Positions 32,173 through 41,675 are shown, numbered from the stretch's first letter. The stretch: 64,000 nucleotides of DNA from Chitinophaga cymbidii (GCF_007992715.1 NZ_BKAU01000001.1:992001-1056000); one strand, 5' to 3'. Made by a program: numbers and translations. Notes: generated from the letters alone by a model not told the origin.

Positions 32173-34080
32173 ATGGGAAAGCCGTTTGAAAAAGAGTTAT
32201 ACAAAATTGAAGATACTTTTCAATGGGCAATAAATCAGGATATAAGCGAATTAAAATCAGAACTATTATATAACAAACTTATTCCTCTTTTTATTGTCGG
32301 GTCGGGAGGTTCATTAAGTGCATGTCAATATGCAGCAATCTTATTTCAGCAGTATGGAGTGATGGCAAAAGCTGTAACTCCACTTGAGTTATTCTATTCG
32401 AAAAATGCTTTGCGCAATTCAAATATATTATTTATCAGTGCAAGTGGTAAGAATACGGATATATTATTTGCATACAAAACAGCGATAAATCTTGAACCCA
32501 ATAGAATTTATAGCCTGTGTATGAGAAGAAACAGCCCTCTCGCAAAGCTGGCAACAGAAATATCCATAAGTCGGCATTATGAATTTGATATTCCTTCTGG
32601 TAAAGACGGTTTTTTGGCTACTAACAGCTTAATTTCTTTTTTTTCCATTATATATAACATTTTTAAGCCGACATCTGATTCAGGTTCTTTAGCTATTACC
32701 GATAAAGAGTCCTTTAGTGGCTTGGGAGATTTTTTGAAAAAAGTTTCGCCAAACCATACATTTAATATACTTTATGCTGGTTTGGGATATCCTGTTGCTG
32801 TTGATATTGAATCTAAGTTAGTGGAAGCTGCTTTGGCTGATGTGATCATTTCTGATTACAGAAATTTTGGACATGGAAGACATCATTGGTTCGCTAAAAG
32901 AAAAGCTAACTCTGCTATAATTGCGATAGTAACGCCCGAAGAAGAACTGATAGCTCAAAAAACGCTTTCATTATTACCTTCAGATATTCCAACTTTGGTT
33001 ATTAGGACAGGATATGATAATTCGTTTGCAAGCATTGACTTGCTCGTAAAATCTTTCTATTTTATTAATGCCTTGGGTAAATTACAGGGTATTGATCCAG
33101 GAAGGCCAGGTGTACCAGACTATGGATCTAAATTATACAACCTTAGATATTCTTCTTTATTTAAAGAGAAGGCCAACTTTCACGACATTGAACAAATTGC
33201 AATTCTGAGGAAAGTAAAGGTCCCATCAATCGATGAATTAACTGATGCGGAAAAGACATTTTGGAAGGGGGCCTATAAAAATTTTAAAGATACATTGAAG
33301 AATACTGATTTTGGTGCCATCATATTTGATTATGACGGCACCCTTTGTTCTTCATCAAGCCGATACACCGGTATCAATGATGATGTTACAAAAGGGCTTA
33401 TTAAAATACTTGCTAAAGGGCTGGTAATTGGCATTGCGACAGGGAGAGGCCAATCTGTCAGAAATGATTTACATAATAAAATCCCTGTCAAATATCATTC
33501 TAATGTGATTATCGGATATTATAATTGTGCAGACATTGGAACTTTAAATAATGCTCGCCTACCTGGTAAAAAAGGGACAAAAAATGTATTGTTAGAAGAT
33601 GTATTTGAGCTAATTAAAAATTACTCGTTTCAAGAAGAAATTTGTCCCGAACTAAAGCCTAATCAGGTGACGGTCGAAATAAAAAATAAAAAAAATTGGC
33701 AGAAAGTCCGTTCAATAATCATTGATCTTGTTTTAAGTAAAAATTACTTGGGCATTCAGATATTGGAATCCAGCCATTCTATTGACATTATTGATCAAGC
33801 ATCAACTTGCAAACTCAATATATTATCTTACTGCAAAAAGATAGCCAGAAAGAATAAAAAAGCGCAGGACTGTTTATGTATTGGTGATAAAGGACAGTGG
33901 CCCGGGAACGATTATCAACTATTATCGTCACCGTACTCACTAAGTGTTGATGAAGTATCATCTTTGAGTGAAATGTGTTGGAATTTAGTGCCGCCCGGCA
34001 TAAAAGATACTAAAGCAACATTGTATTATCTTTCTTATTTAACTTTCAATAAAAATGGAGCCGCCATTACTTTACCATGA
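32173..34080 (+). CDS. SIS-domain/HAD-phosphatase fusion protein (operon gene 1)
   Basis: 635 aa. The N-terminal 330 residues are a double SIS (sugar isomerase) fold with GSGGSLSACQYAA (43-55) and SASGKNTD (89-96), the phosphosugar-binding loops, and SDYRNFGHGRHHWF (227-240), which occupies the place of the E..HGP motif of GlmS-like enzymes. The C-terminal 260 residues are a HAD hydrolase: DYDGTL (386-391, nucleophile Asp386), IGIATGRG (419-426) and GDKGQWPGND (571-580, variant motif IV). It could isomerise or bind a sugar phosphate and remove a phosphate. It is first in a five-gene operon and its stop overlaps the next start by four bases (ATGA). Confidence 0.8.
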   Translation: MGKPFEKELYKIEDTFQWAINQDISELKSELLYNKLIPLFIVGSGGSLSACQYAAILFQQYGVMAKAVTPLELFYSKNALRNSNILFISASGKNTDILFAYKTAINLEPNRIYSLCMRRNSPLAKLATEISISRHYEFDIPSGKDGFLATNSLISFFSIIYNIFKPTSDSGSLAITDKESFSGLGDFLKKVSPNHTFNILYAGLGYPVAVDIESKLVEAALADVIISDYRNFGHGRHHWFAKRKANSAIIAIVTPEEELIAQKTLSLLPSDIPTLVIRTGYDNSFASIDLLVKSFYFINALGKLQGIDPGRPGVPDYGSKLYNLRYSSLFKEKANFHDIEQIAILRKVKVPSIDELTDAEKTFWKGAYKNFKDTLKNTDFGAIIFDYDGTLCSSSSRYTGINDDVTKGLIKILAKGLVIGIATGRGQSVRNDLHNKIPVKYHSNVIIGYYNCADIGTLNNARLPGKKGTKNVLLEDVFELIKNYSFQEEICPELKPNQVTVEIKNKKNWQKVRSIIIDLVLSKNYLGIQILESSHSIDIIDQASTCKLNILSYCKKIARKNKKAQDCLCIGDKGQWPGNDYQLLSSPYSLSVDEVSSLSEMCWNLVPPGIKDTKATLYYLSYLTFNKNGAAITLP

Positions 34081-35165
34081 GGTCAGGATTAGCAGAAAAA
34101 CTTTTAGCCAAAACCATGAACTGGAGTGCGGAAGAAACTTCCAGGCAACGGCCTTTACTTCAGGCATTAGCCAGCTTTAAATATAACGAATATCAGCAGT
34201 TCTCTCCAGGTACAAGGTTTATTGAAAGCCTGGTAAAGTGGTTGTCGCAATTTGAAACTGAAGAAGAAAAAAATACGGCCTATCAATTTGTATTAGATTC
34301 TCTGATTTTTATCTCAAGTGATCAAATGGCACATTTAGTCAACATCACATACGCGGATAAAATACAGCCAATAGTTATAGCGAAAACGGCCAGTGTAATC
34401 AGACTGAATCCATTTTGGGTGAGCAAGATTGTAAAGAGTACAACATATAAGGTTAGCCTGAGAAGATCTCTATTTATTGGGCTAAGCGATGGCTCAAAAA
34501 TTGACTTGTTAAGAAGAAGCACTCCCAGGATTAGTAATGAGCAAGTGTTGACAACATATTCCATTTCTGAAGAAAAAAGAAACGATATGTTGAATGAATT
34601 AAAAAAGGAAAAAATCAATTCGAAATTTAATACTGTTTTTCTGATAGATGATTTTACGGCAAGCGGAACAAGTTATTTCAGAAAATCGGGAGAAGAATGG
34701 AAAGGAAAAATATACAAATTTTTGCAATCAATTCTTCCCAACGGAGAAAATGCAAGTTTAAGACAGGAAAATGAGCCTCTTGATATACATATTATTTTTT
34801 ACATAGCTACAATTGAGGCTTTAGCGAAGTTGAAAGAAAATATACAAACTTATAAAGATGAGCACCCTGAAAGCAATTTTACATTTACTATAGATGCGGT
34901 ACAGATTATTGGGAGTGAGATAAAAACAGAGATATTAAGTAAAACAGCTTTTATAGACTTAGTTAAAAAATATTTCGATAAAAGTATTATTGATAGGCAT
35001 TATAAAGAAGGCAAGCACGATGAACCTTATTTGGGTTTTAATGAGTGCTGCCTCCCAGTTATATTGAACCATAATACGCCCAACAATTCGTTGCCAATAC
35101 TATGGTTCCCCGATGATAAAATTATAGGGCTTTTTCCCAGAGTAAAGAGGCATAAAGATGAGTAG
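34077..35165 (+). CDS. phosphoribosyltransferase-like protein (operon gene 2)
   Basis: 362 aa. The segment FNTVFLIDDFTASGTSYFRK contains DDFTASGTS at 191-199, a type I phosphoribosyltransferase PRPP-binding motif (usual hhhhDDhhTTG/SGT). The first 180 residues and the C-terminus do not match classical purine or pyrimidine salvage enzymes and the total length is about twice theirs. I recall domain-database families of PRTases tied to conflict systems (named PRTase-CE); assignment to that family needs a profile search. It overlaps gene 1 by four bases and gene 3 by eight bases. Confidence 0.65.
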   Translation: MRSGLAEKLLAKTMNWSAEETSRQRPLLQALASFKYNEYQQFSPGTRFIESLVKWLSQFETEEEKNTAYQFVLDSLIFISSDQMAHLVNITYADKIQPIVIAKTASVIRLNPFWVSKIVKSTTYKVSLRRSLFIGLSDGSKIDLLRRSTPRISNEQVLTTYSISEEKRNDMLNELKKEKINSKFNTVFLIDDFTASGTSYFRKSGEEWKGKIYKFLQSILPNGENASLRQENEPLDIHIIFYIATIEALAKLKENIQTYKDEHPESNFTFTIDAVQIIGSEIKTEILSKTAFIDLVKKYFDKSIIDRHYKEGKHDEPYLGFNECCLPVILNHNTPNNSLPILWFPDDKIIGLFPRVKRHKDE

Positions 35166-37047
35166 GCTAAGAAATCCTTTTAGATTACGGGCTTCAGAGA
35201 AAATTGAATCTAATGCCAGCTTCCTTAAATTATACAATCCAGTTATTCTGGAATCTATAATGGAAAAGGACAAAACCGGCAATCTCTGGAATAATGTATT
35301 GTATATCCATAGTTCCCCGGGAGCAGGAAAGACTTCCTTGCTAAGAGTGTTTGAGCCTGATACATTAAACACGTTATTGAATAACAAATCTGCGCCTGAC
35401 AGTAAGACTTTATTTGGGATATTAAAAAAATTAAACGTATTAACAGATAATTCTGTTCAGGTATTAGGTGTTACGCTGGTTTGTACAAGAAACTATGAAA
35501 TATTGGAAGAACTGAATGTTTCAGATGCGCAGAAGAAGCGATATTTCTTTTCTTTATTAAATTCAAGAATTGTTTTAGCAACATTAAGGTCAATTGTAGA
35601 ATTACTAAATATAAATTCTCCTTTTAATGAAGTTTTAGGCAGGATAAATTACAATTACGACAATCGGGACAATTTTTTCAGTGATCTTACTGTGCCTTGT
35701 ACAGGGGCGGAACTGTATAAATGGGCCTCTAATATAGAAAAGAAAGTTTATCAGGCAATAGATAGTTTTCTTCCGTTGGAAGAAATAAGGCCACAGGGGC
35801 ATGATGAATTATTTTCGGTAGGAATTTTAAAACCAGAGTATTTTCAGCTTGACGGAAAGCAAATATTTAGTAAAATATTGTTCATGCTTGACGACACGCA
35901 TAAATTGTCGTTCACGCAGCGAACCGCCCTTAAAAAGTATGTAATTGAGAAGAGAGGCAATTTTAGTATCTGGATTTCCGAGCGTTTGGAAGCCCTTGAT
36001 CCCAAAGACAATTTAAGGTCATTTGAAGGTCGAGATTATGAGATTTTAAATCTTGAAAAATTTTGGAGTGATAGGCCCAGTCGGTTTGAATCTGTACTGG
36101 CAAACATTGCGGATAAACGCGCAGCAATATCTACAGAAGAAGTCAATTCTTTTAGAGAATATTTGGATAATGAATTAGAAGAAGAACATTTTAAAAACAA
36201 TCTTGTAGAATCCATTAATGAAACTAAAGAACGAATTTTAAAAATAACGTCTATCACAAATAAATTTGATGAATGGGTGAAATTTGTGAGCGCCCAGGAA
36301 GGAAGCGAATTGGAGTTGGCCATACTTTACAGAAAGCTGGAAATTCTGATTCATAGAAATCTGGGTAAACAGCAGCTTGCGTTTGACTTCCCTCTTACAG
36401 ACCAGGAGTTTAAAGAAAAACTAAAACCAGACTTGGAAGTATCATCGAAATTGTTTTTATCTCAACCATCAAGTCTGCCCTATTACTTCGGATTTAGTGA
36501 CCTGGTTAAATTGTCATCAAATAATATTGAACAATTCTTATCTTTTTCCGCGGAAATGTTTGAAGAAATGCTTTCCAACCGGTTGTTAGGTAACAAAGTA
36601 AACATTGAAACTGAAGAGCAAGAAAAAATACTGAAACGAGCTGTCGAATATAAATGGAATGAGCTAAGCAAGATTTTGCCTTACTCAAACAATGTTATGA
36701 ACTTTCTGACAAGGTTAGGCGAAAGTTGCAAGTCTGACACATATAAGCCAAATGCCCCCTATGCCTTAGGTGTTACGGGATTTGCAATTAAAATAGCAAC
36801 AGATATGTTTAGTAAAGATGAGGAATGGTATCTAAATGACATTTATGCTCCTTTATCAAATGTTATTTCGACTTGCGTTGCGTTCAATTTATTAGAAATG
36901 AAAGCTATTAGTCAAGGGGAAAAAGGTACTAAGAATGATGTTTACTATTTAAATAGATGGCTTTGTGTAAAGTTTAACTTGCCATTTTCTTATGGTGGAT
37001 GGCGCCATAAGAAAATAGATGAACTGCTTAAATGGACTAAAATATGA
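35158..37047 (+). CDS. ORC/CDC6-like (STAND-type) AAA ATPase (operon gene 3)
   Basis: 629 aa. Walker A SSPGAGKTS at 52-60, Walker B ILFMLDD at 240-246 and a sensor-like FSIWISERLEAL (about 269-280). The long insert between Walker A and B and the helical C-terminal half (about 300-629) fit ORC/CDC6-like or STAND ATPases, which act as NTP-driven switches and are often threat sensors in bacterial immunity. No N-terminal effector domain is fused, so effector action would come from the partner genes. It overlaps the next gene by an ATGA. Confidence 0.7.
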   Translation: MSRLRNPFRLRASEKIESNASFLKLYNPVILESIMEKDKTGNLWNNVLYIHSSPGAGKTSLLRVFEPDTLNTLLNNKSAPDSKTLFGILKKLNVLTDNSVQVLGVTLVCTRNYEILEELNVSDAQKKRYFFSLLNSRIVLATLRSIVELLNINSPFNEVLGRINYNYDNRDNFFSDLTVPCTGAELYKWASNIEKKVYQAIDSFLPLEEIRPQGHDELFSVGILKPEYFQLDGKQIFSKILFMLDDTHKLSFTQRTALKKYVIEKRGNFSIWISERLEALDPKDNLRSFEGRDYEILNLEKFWSDRPSRFESVLANIADKRAAISTEEVNSFREYLDNELEEEHFKNNLVESINETKERILKITSITNKFDEWVKFVSAQEGSELELAILYRKLEILIHRNLGKQQLAFDFPLTDQEFKEKLKPDLEVSSKLFLSQPSSLPYYFGFSDLVKLSSNNIEQFLSFSAEMFEEMLSNRLLGNKVNIETEEQEKILKRAVEYKWNELSKILPYSNNVMNFLTRLGESCKSDTYKPNAPYALGVTGFAIKIATDMFSKDEEWYLNDIYAPLSNVISTCVAFNLLEMKAISQGEKGTKNDVYYLNRWLCVKFNLPFSYGGWRHKKIDELLKWTKI

Positions 37048-38177
37048 ATGGTTTAAGGTGGGACCCATCAGTATTAATAAGAGGTGATAAAACGTCTGAG
37101 TTTTGGAGTAGTCATTTCAACTCAGCCCAAAGAAGCGTACTCTTCATTTTGGGTAAAGGGTTTGACGTAAGGATGAATATTGCAATTCAGGAATTGATTA
37201 AAAACTGCCCCACAATTAAATTAGAATGCTGGTTGATTGAATTTGATGAAGGAACAGGATCAAATTCAACTAAGTATTTAAAGCATGTTCAGGAGAACGA
37301 AAAGGAATTAAGTACCTACCTAACCGGCAAGCAAATAGTTACCAAGAAGATTTCGCTCTGGAATTCAAAAGTCAAAGGGAAAAGAAAACGGATCGGTGAT
37401 AGACAAGCCGCGCAAATTTTGGAATCTTATGAACAAATAAAACAATTTACCGACATTATCATAGATATTAGCGCTCTTCCAAGAGGAGTGTACTTTTCTT
37501 TGGTTGGTAAATTTTTGACTTTCATTGATAACTACGCAAAAGATAAAAAGCCTAATCTTTTTGTTGTTGTGTCAGAAAATGCAGATATCGACAGTAAAAT
37601 AAAAGAGAAAGGAATTGATGAAGATGTCGGTTACCTGCATGGCTTTGGCGGTACCCTTGAATTAACATCTGAATCTGAAGAGCCGGTAATTTGGTTCCCG
37701 ATTTTAGGAGAAGACAAAGCGGAGCATCTGGATAAGGCCTACACGCACATACGGCCAAATGAAATATGTCCGGTGTTACCTTTTCCATCAAAAAACCCAA
37801 GGCGCTCAGACGCCCTAATTAAAGATTATTATCAATTGCTATTTGATAGGCTAAATATAGAGTCGCAAAATATAATGTATGTTCCTGAACAGAACCCCTT
37901 TGAAGCATATATACGTTTGACAAAGGCTATAAGGAACTATAACACCTCTTTACAGGCATTGGATGGTTGTAAAGCTGTCATTTCTACATTTTCAAGTAAA
38001 TTATTGTCAATAGGGTCGTTACTAACTGCTTATGAGCTAATAAATGAGATTGGTGTTGGTATATTAAATGTTGATTCTCAAGGGTACGATATAGATTCGT
38101 TTGATGATTTGAAAAGCATAAAAGATAATAGTGAACTTTTCGTAATTTGGCTAATAGGAGAAGCGTATGAAACTTAA
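37044..38177 (+). CDS. unknown protein with Rossmann-like features (operon gene 4)
   Basis: 377 aa, not recognised. Alternating hydrophobic strands and helices: SVLFILGKGFDVRMN (31-45), IKLECWLIEFDEG (58-70), TDIIIDISALPRGVYFSLVGKFL (136-158), LFVVVSENADID. The DISALPRG run after a strand is a candidate active-site or ligand loop. The region 200-377 has IWFPILGEDKAEHL and a helical end. It has no membrane segment. Both flanks overlap neighbours (4 and 11 bases), so it is an integral part of the operon. Confidence 0.65.
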   Translation: MNGLRWDPSVLIRGDKTSEFWSSHFNSAQRSVLFILGKGFDVRMNIAIQELIKNCPTIKLECWLIEFDEGTGSNSTKYLKHVQENEKELSTYLTGKQIVTKKISLWNSKVKGKRKRIGDRQAAQILESYEQIKQFTDIIIDISALPRGVYFSLVGKFLTFIDNYAKDKKPNLFVVVSENADIDSKIKEKGIDEDVGYLHGFGGTLELTSESEEPVIWFPILGEDKAEHLDKAYTHIRPNEICPVLPFPSKNPRRSDALIKDYYQLLFDRLNIESQNIMYVPEQNPFEAYIRLTKAIRNYNTSLQALDGCKAVISTFSSKLLSIGSLLTAYELINEIGVGILNVDSQGYDIDSFDDLKSIKDNSELFVIWLIGEAYET

Positions 38178-39222
38178 AAATACAATACAAAATAATTTAA
38201 TTTGTTCAGGAGCTGGGCTCGTTGCCTTAGATGTTGTTATCAGTAACGATATAGAGAAGCCTACACAGTTTTACGCTGGCGGCTCTTGTGGAAATGTGCT
38301 GACAATCCTTTCATATATGGGATGGGATTCTTATCCAATAGCACGCCTTTCAAATAACGTTGCATCAGACTTGTTAAGTCAGGATTTAAACAAATGGAAA
38401 GTTAAAGAGGATCTTTTAACATTTACGGAGGATGGAAGTACACCAATTATTATTCATCGCATTCTAAAAGATAAACACGGATTTTCAAAACACAGGTTCG
38501 AGTTTAGGAATCCCGAAGATGGAAAATATCTTCCTTCCTATAAGCCATGCCTTTCAAAATCGGTTCAGGATATTTTACAAAAAAGTCCTGTTCCAAAGGT
38601 TTTTTATTTTGACCGCATTAATAGGGCTTCCATAGATTTGGCAAAAGCACACAAGGAAAATGGAGCTACAATTTTCTTTGAACCGTCAAGTATCAAAGAT
38701 GAAAAAGGCTTCAAAAAATGCTTAGAAGTTGCAGATGTTGTAAAATTTTCAGAAGACAGAATCCCTAATTACACAGCTATTTTCCCCAAAGGTCAGGCTC
38801 TAATTGAAATCCAGACCTTGGGGGAAAAGGGTTTAAAATATCGAAGAAATGGCTCCGCAAAATGGTCAGAAGTAAAAGGGTATATAATTGAAAACGTAAT
38901 TGATACTGCGGGTGCTGGTGATTGGTGTACTGCAGGTATAATTTCTACCTTTTTCTCACACAATTATTTGCTAAAATCCGTTACTGAAAGTCAAATTGAA
39001 AGAGCACTAAAATTTGGACAAATTCTAAGTGCTATTAATTGCACATTTGAGGGCGCAAGAGGTGCAATGTATAATTTGGGCTACGATGAGCTCGTTTCTA
39101 AGGTTGAAAATGCAATGACTGCTAAAACCAACGTCATATCGCTTATTAATCGTCAGCCAATGAAACGAACGCTTCCTTCTAACTCAATTAAAATATCATC
39201 GCTCTTTGTTCACGCTCGATAG
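38167..39222 (+). CDS. PfkB/ribokinase-family sugar or nucleoside kinase (operon gene 5)
   Basis: 351 aa. The N-terminal PfkB signature is present as YAGGSCGNVLTILSYMGW then PIARLSNN (36-64), and the catalytic motif DTAGAGDWCTAG at 246-257 carries the GAGD anion hole and base Asp252. The family phosphorylates ribose, fructose phosphates, nucleosides and related compounds. A C-terminal extension of about 35 residues after the kinase fold is basic. It starts 11 bases inside gene 4 and ends the operon; a terminator-like hairpin follows at 39456. Confidence 0.8.
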   Translation: MKLKNTIQNNLICSGAGLVALDVVISNDIEKPTQFYAGGSCGNVLTILSYMGWDSYPIARLSNNVASDLLSQDLNKWKVKEDLLTFTEDGSTPIIIHRILKDKHGFSKHRFEFRNPEDGKYLPSYKPCLSKSVQDILQKSPVPKVFYFDRINRASIDLAKAHKENGATIFFEPSSIKDEKGFKKCLEVADVVKFSEDRIPNYTAIFPKGQALIEIQTLGEKGLKYRRNGSAKWSEVKGYIIENVIDTAGAGDWCTAGIISTFFSHNYLLKSVTESQIERALKFGQILSAINCTFEGARGAMYNLGYDELVSKVENAMTAKTNVISLINRQPMKRTLPSNSIKISSLFVHAR

Positions 39223-39328
39223 CGAGTTCTTTTTTATCTAAGAAAAATTCCCTTTATGGTCCGCGAGGCGTATCTTTGTAATGATAAAAAGTTCTTTAAT
39301 AAACTGTTTCAAATAAGCCCAAATGGCG

Positions 39329-39449
39329 CGGGTACCTTTTCGGGTACCTCTCTTGGTGTGATATAATATTTACAGGTTTTTCAGGCTGGAAATGAGATCG
39401 TTGAGGTCCCGTCCAGTCCGCGAGAGCCGGTTCCGTCCGGTCCGCAAGA
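39329..39449. repeat. short direct repeats in the 39.2-39.6 kb gap
   Basis: CGGGTACCT occurs twice at 39329-39349. CCGTCC(A/G)GTCCGC(G/A)AGA occurs at 39409-39425 and 39433-39449, and a third GGTCCGCGAG at 39258-39267. No gene is seen in 39223-39602. Confidence 0.4.
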
Positions 39450-39455
39450 TTTATC

Positions 39456-39482
39456 AGAAACCCGCGCTTTGCGCGGGTTTCT
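39456..39482. terminator. strong bidirectional hairpin between convergent genes
   Basis: Perfect 12-base stem AGAAACCCGCGC/GCGCGGGTTTCT with a TTT loop, between the end of the operon (39222, plus) and the end of the 690-aa gene (39603, minus). Confidence 0.65.
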
Positions 39483-39602
39483 GCTTTCCATAAGCTAACG
39501 GAGATTCCTTTATCTATAAGCCAAATTCTGTCACAATTTTCAGGCGCCGTATGATGACTACCAGGGAATAATGAGAAACGACAACAAGAATGCAGGCAGC
39601 CA

Positions 39603-41675
39603 TTATTTGAACTGCAGAAATTTATTGATGTCCGCAGAATAACCCAGCTGGATAACGGCAAAACGATTTCCTTTTACGCTGATATCTGTATTTAGTGCAA
39701 GCCGGGCATACAAACGCTGACTTTCATCCCTGGTAGCATAATAATATATTTGCGCCTGATAAGTCGCTATCAGGTTCTTCCAGAACTCATGCTTCACGTA
39801 AGTATTCTTTGAAAGGTCCAGCTCATTGTAATACCCGCCGCTTTGTCTGACATCATCGCTGAGAAGCGTCATGCCCGTCAGGCAAACGGAAACATCCACG
39901 CCTACCCTGGAAATGGCCTTCAACCTGTATAGTGCCTTCAAACTGTACTTTGTTGACCAGAGGCTCATGTTTCTGGGCGTTATAATTTCCTTATCATCTG
40001 TTAGTTGAACCAGGCTATCTCTCGCTCCGGTACGGCTGGCGGCAATACCTGCTATCAGATGCCCTTCGTGCACATCATCCGTGTATTTTAATAGATTCAG
40101 CTTTGCCCCGAACTCAAGGTTCTGGAACTGCATCAGATTAAATGAATGGACATAGGAGAAGGTATCACCGGGTGTTTCATTAGGCAATAATTCAATATAC
40201 TTCAGCTTATTCTCAATTTTTGAGAGCGTAAAATTGATTTCGAAGTAGTTAAAGAAAGAGAACGTTGAATAACGCAATCTACCCGGATAGCGATCTCGTT
40301 GCAGCGAGCCGTAAAACTTCGCTTCAGCTTGCAAAAGGCCGTTCGGCTTGTCTTCCTGTACACCGACTATATCACTGAACAAATTCAATGTAATGATCTT
40401 GTTCACATCCGTTTCAGGTACCAGCACCGATGCATTATTCTTTGTAAAGAATACCCTTGATCGCTGGGGCACGAAGGTTTCAATGACCTCTGCATTCTGT
40501 GGAGGGGTATATTTCAGTACATCGTCAAGGTTAAAGAGATATTTTGATCTGCCTTTTGTGGAATGATCTGCTTTCCGGTTAGTTAAATAGAAGAAATTAT
40601 CCAGCAAAAATTCTGAAAAAGATACACTTCTCATATCCACAAATACGGTATACTGCTGCTTTTCATTAAATCCATATTCCAGCCGGCTAACTCTTTGCAG
40701 ACCATGATCCGTAAATATTTCCATACTGTCATTGTACCTGAATTTTATCACCCTCAGAAAACCATCTTTTATCGTGATTTCCATGGAATCGATAAATAAA
40801 CGCCCGGCCTGAACATTCAGCGACTTGCCCCTGCATACGGTATCTCGATAGGGCATTGTCAAAGCTGGTGATAATGCCTTTATGTTATCCATCAGTCTGT
40901 CGATCTGCTTCTTATTAAGGGCGATCAATTCGTTATTCCGGTTGATTGTTCGATCAAGGGAGCCGAGCTTTGCGTTTAGCGCGTTTAATAGCGTAGTATT
41001 CGCAGAGTCCACCAGCCGCAGGCTATCCCTTTTATAGCGCAGCTCCTCCAGAAGGCGGCTGGAATCTTTACTATTCCGGTCAAGGCTGTCGCTCATTCTT
41101 GCAAAATGTTCCATCCGGGCAAGCAAGGGTTGCCGGGCAGCAATAAATATTGATTTATCAGCCCCTAAAAGACTGTCCGCCATCAATGTTATTCTTTGGG
41201 GAGATTGTGCACTTAAAGTTTCGCAGTTGAAGTCCCCTAGCGGTTCCTCCTTATAAAAAGGAATGGTATCTACAAACCTGAATATAGCCTTCAGATCGTT
41301 CTTTGCGATATCATTCCGGGCCGTTTTTGTGATGATGGTTTCCACTACCAGCCAGTCTATCTTCTCAATCTCGGAAGAAGTAAACATTTCTGCGATTGTC
41401 TTGCCCGCGAAATCTGTGATCCAACCGGCAATCTTCTCTTCGATGAGACCTTTTACCACTGTATGGCTCAGGTCGTTGATGGGCATCTCTGCTGTGTTAC
41501 TGCCCTGGGTGATCTTCAGTTTAACATCATCCTTGTTTGTAACGGTCACTTCAAGAAATACGGAATGCTTGGGGGAAGCTGTAAAGACGATTTTTTCCAG
41601 TTTCTTCACTGGTTGGGATTTTAAAGGGCTCAGGCAGGCCAATAAAATGGTACAGCAAAGTAAAATAGTACGCAT
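39603..41675 (-). CDS. large exported protein, probable C-terminal beta-barrel, unknown
   Basis: 690 aa. Signal peptide MRTILLCCTILLACLSPLKS. Residues about 205-275 (DSSRLLEELRYKRDSLRLVDS ... NALNAKLGSLDRTINRNNELI) form a coiled coil. The last 300 residues alternate strands (FYGSLQRDRYPGRLRYSTFSFFNYFEINFTLSK, LIAGIAASRTG, SLWSTKYSLKALYRL, RFAVIQLGYSADINKFLQFK) ending in an aromatic-rich strand, as in outer-membrane barrels. No family recognised. It might be a surface or envelope-stress protein; base composition matches the accessory side of the window. Confidence 0.55.
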   Translation of the reverse strand: MRTILLCCTILLACLSPLKSQPVKKLEKIVFTASPKHSVFLEVTVTNKDDVKLKITQGSNTAEMPINDLSHTVVKGLIEEKIAGWITDFAGKTIAEMFTSSEIEKIDWLVVETIITKTARNDIAKNDLKAIFRFVDTIPFYKEEPLGDFNCETLSAQSPQRITLMADSLLGADKSIFIAARQPLLARMEHFARMSDSLDRNSKDSSRLLEELRYKRDSLRLVDSANTTLLNALNAKLGSLDRTINRNNELIALNKKQIDRLMDNIKALSPALTMPYRDTVCRGKSLNVQAGRLFIDSMEITIKDGFLRVIKFRYNDSMEIFTDHGLQRVSRLEYGFNEKQQYTVFVDMRSVSFSEFLLDNFFYLTNRKADHSTKGRSKYLFNLDDVLKYTPPQNAEVIETFVPQRSRVFFTKNNASVLVPETDVNKIITLNLFSDIVGVQEDKPNGLLQAEAKFYGSLQRDRYPGRLRYSTFSFFNYFEINFTLSKIENKLKYIELLPNETPGDTFSYVHSFNLMQFQNLEFGAKLNLLKYTDDVHEGHLIAGIAASRTGARDSLVQLTDDKEIITPRNMSLWSTKYSLKALYRLKAISRVGVDVSVCLTGMTLLSDDVRQSGGYYNELDLSKNTYVKHEFWKNLIATYQAQIYYYATRDESQRLYARLALNTDISVKGNRFAVIQLGYSADINKFLQFK

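Noticed and set aside
39296..39661. 121-aa open frame, minus strand
   Set aside because: It runs through the strong terminator hairpin and short direct repeats and overlaps the end of the 690-aa gene.
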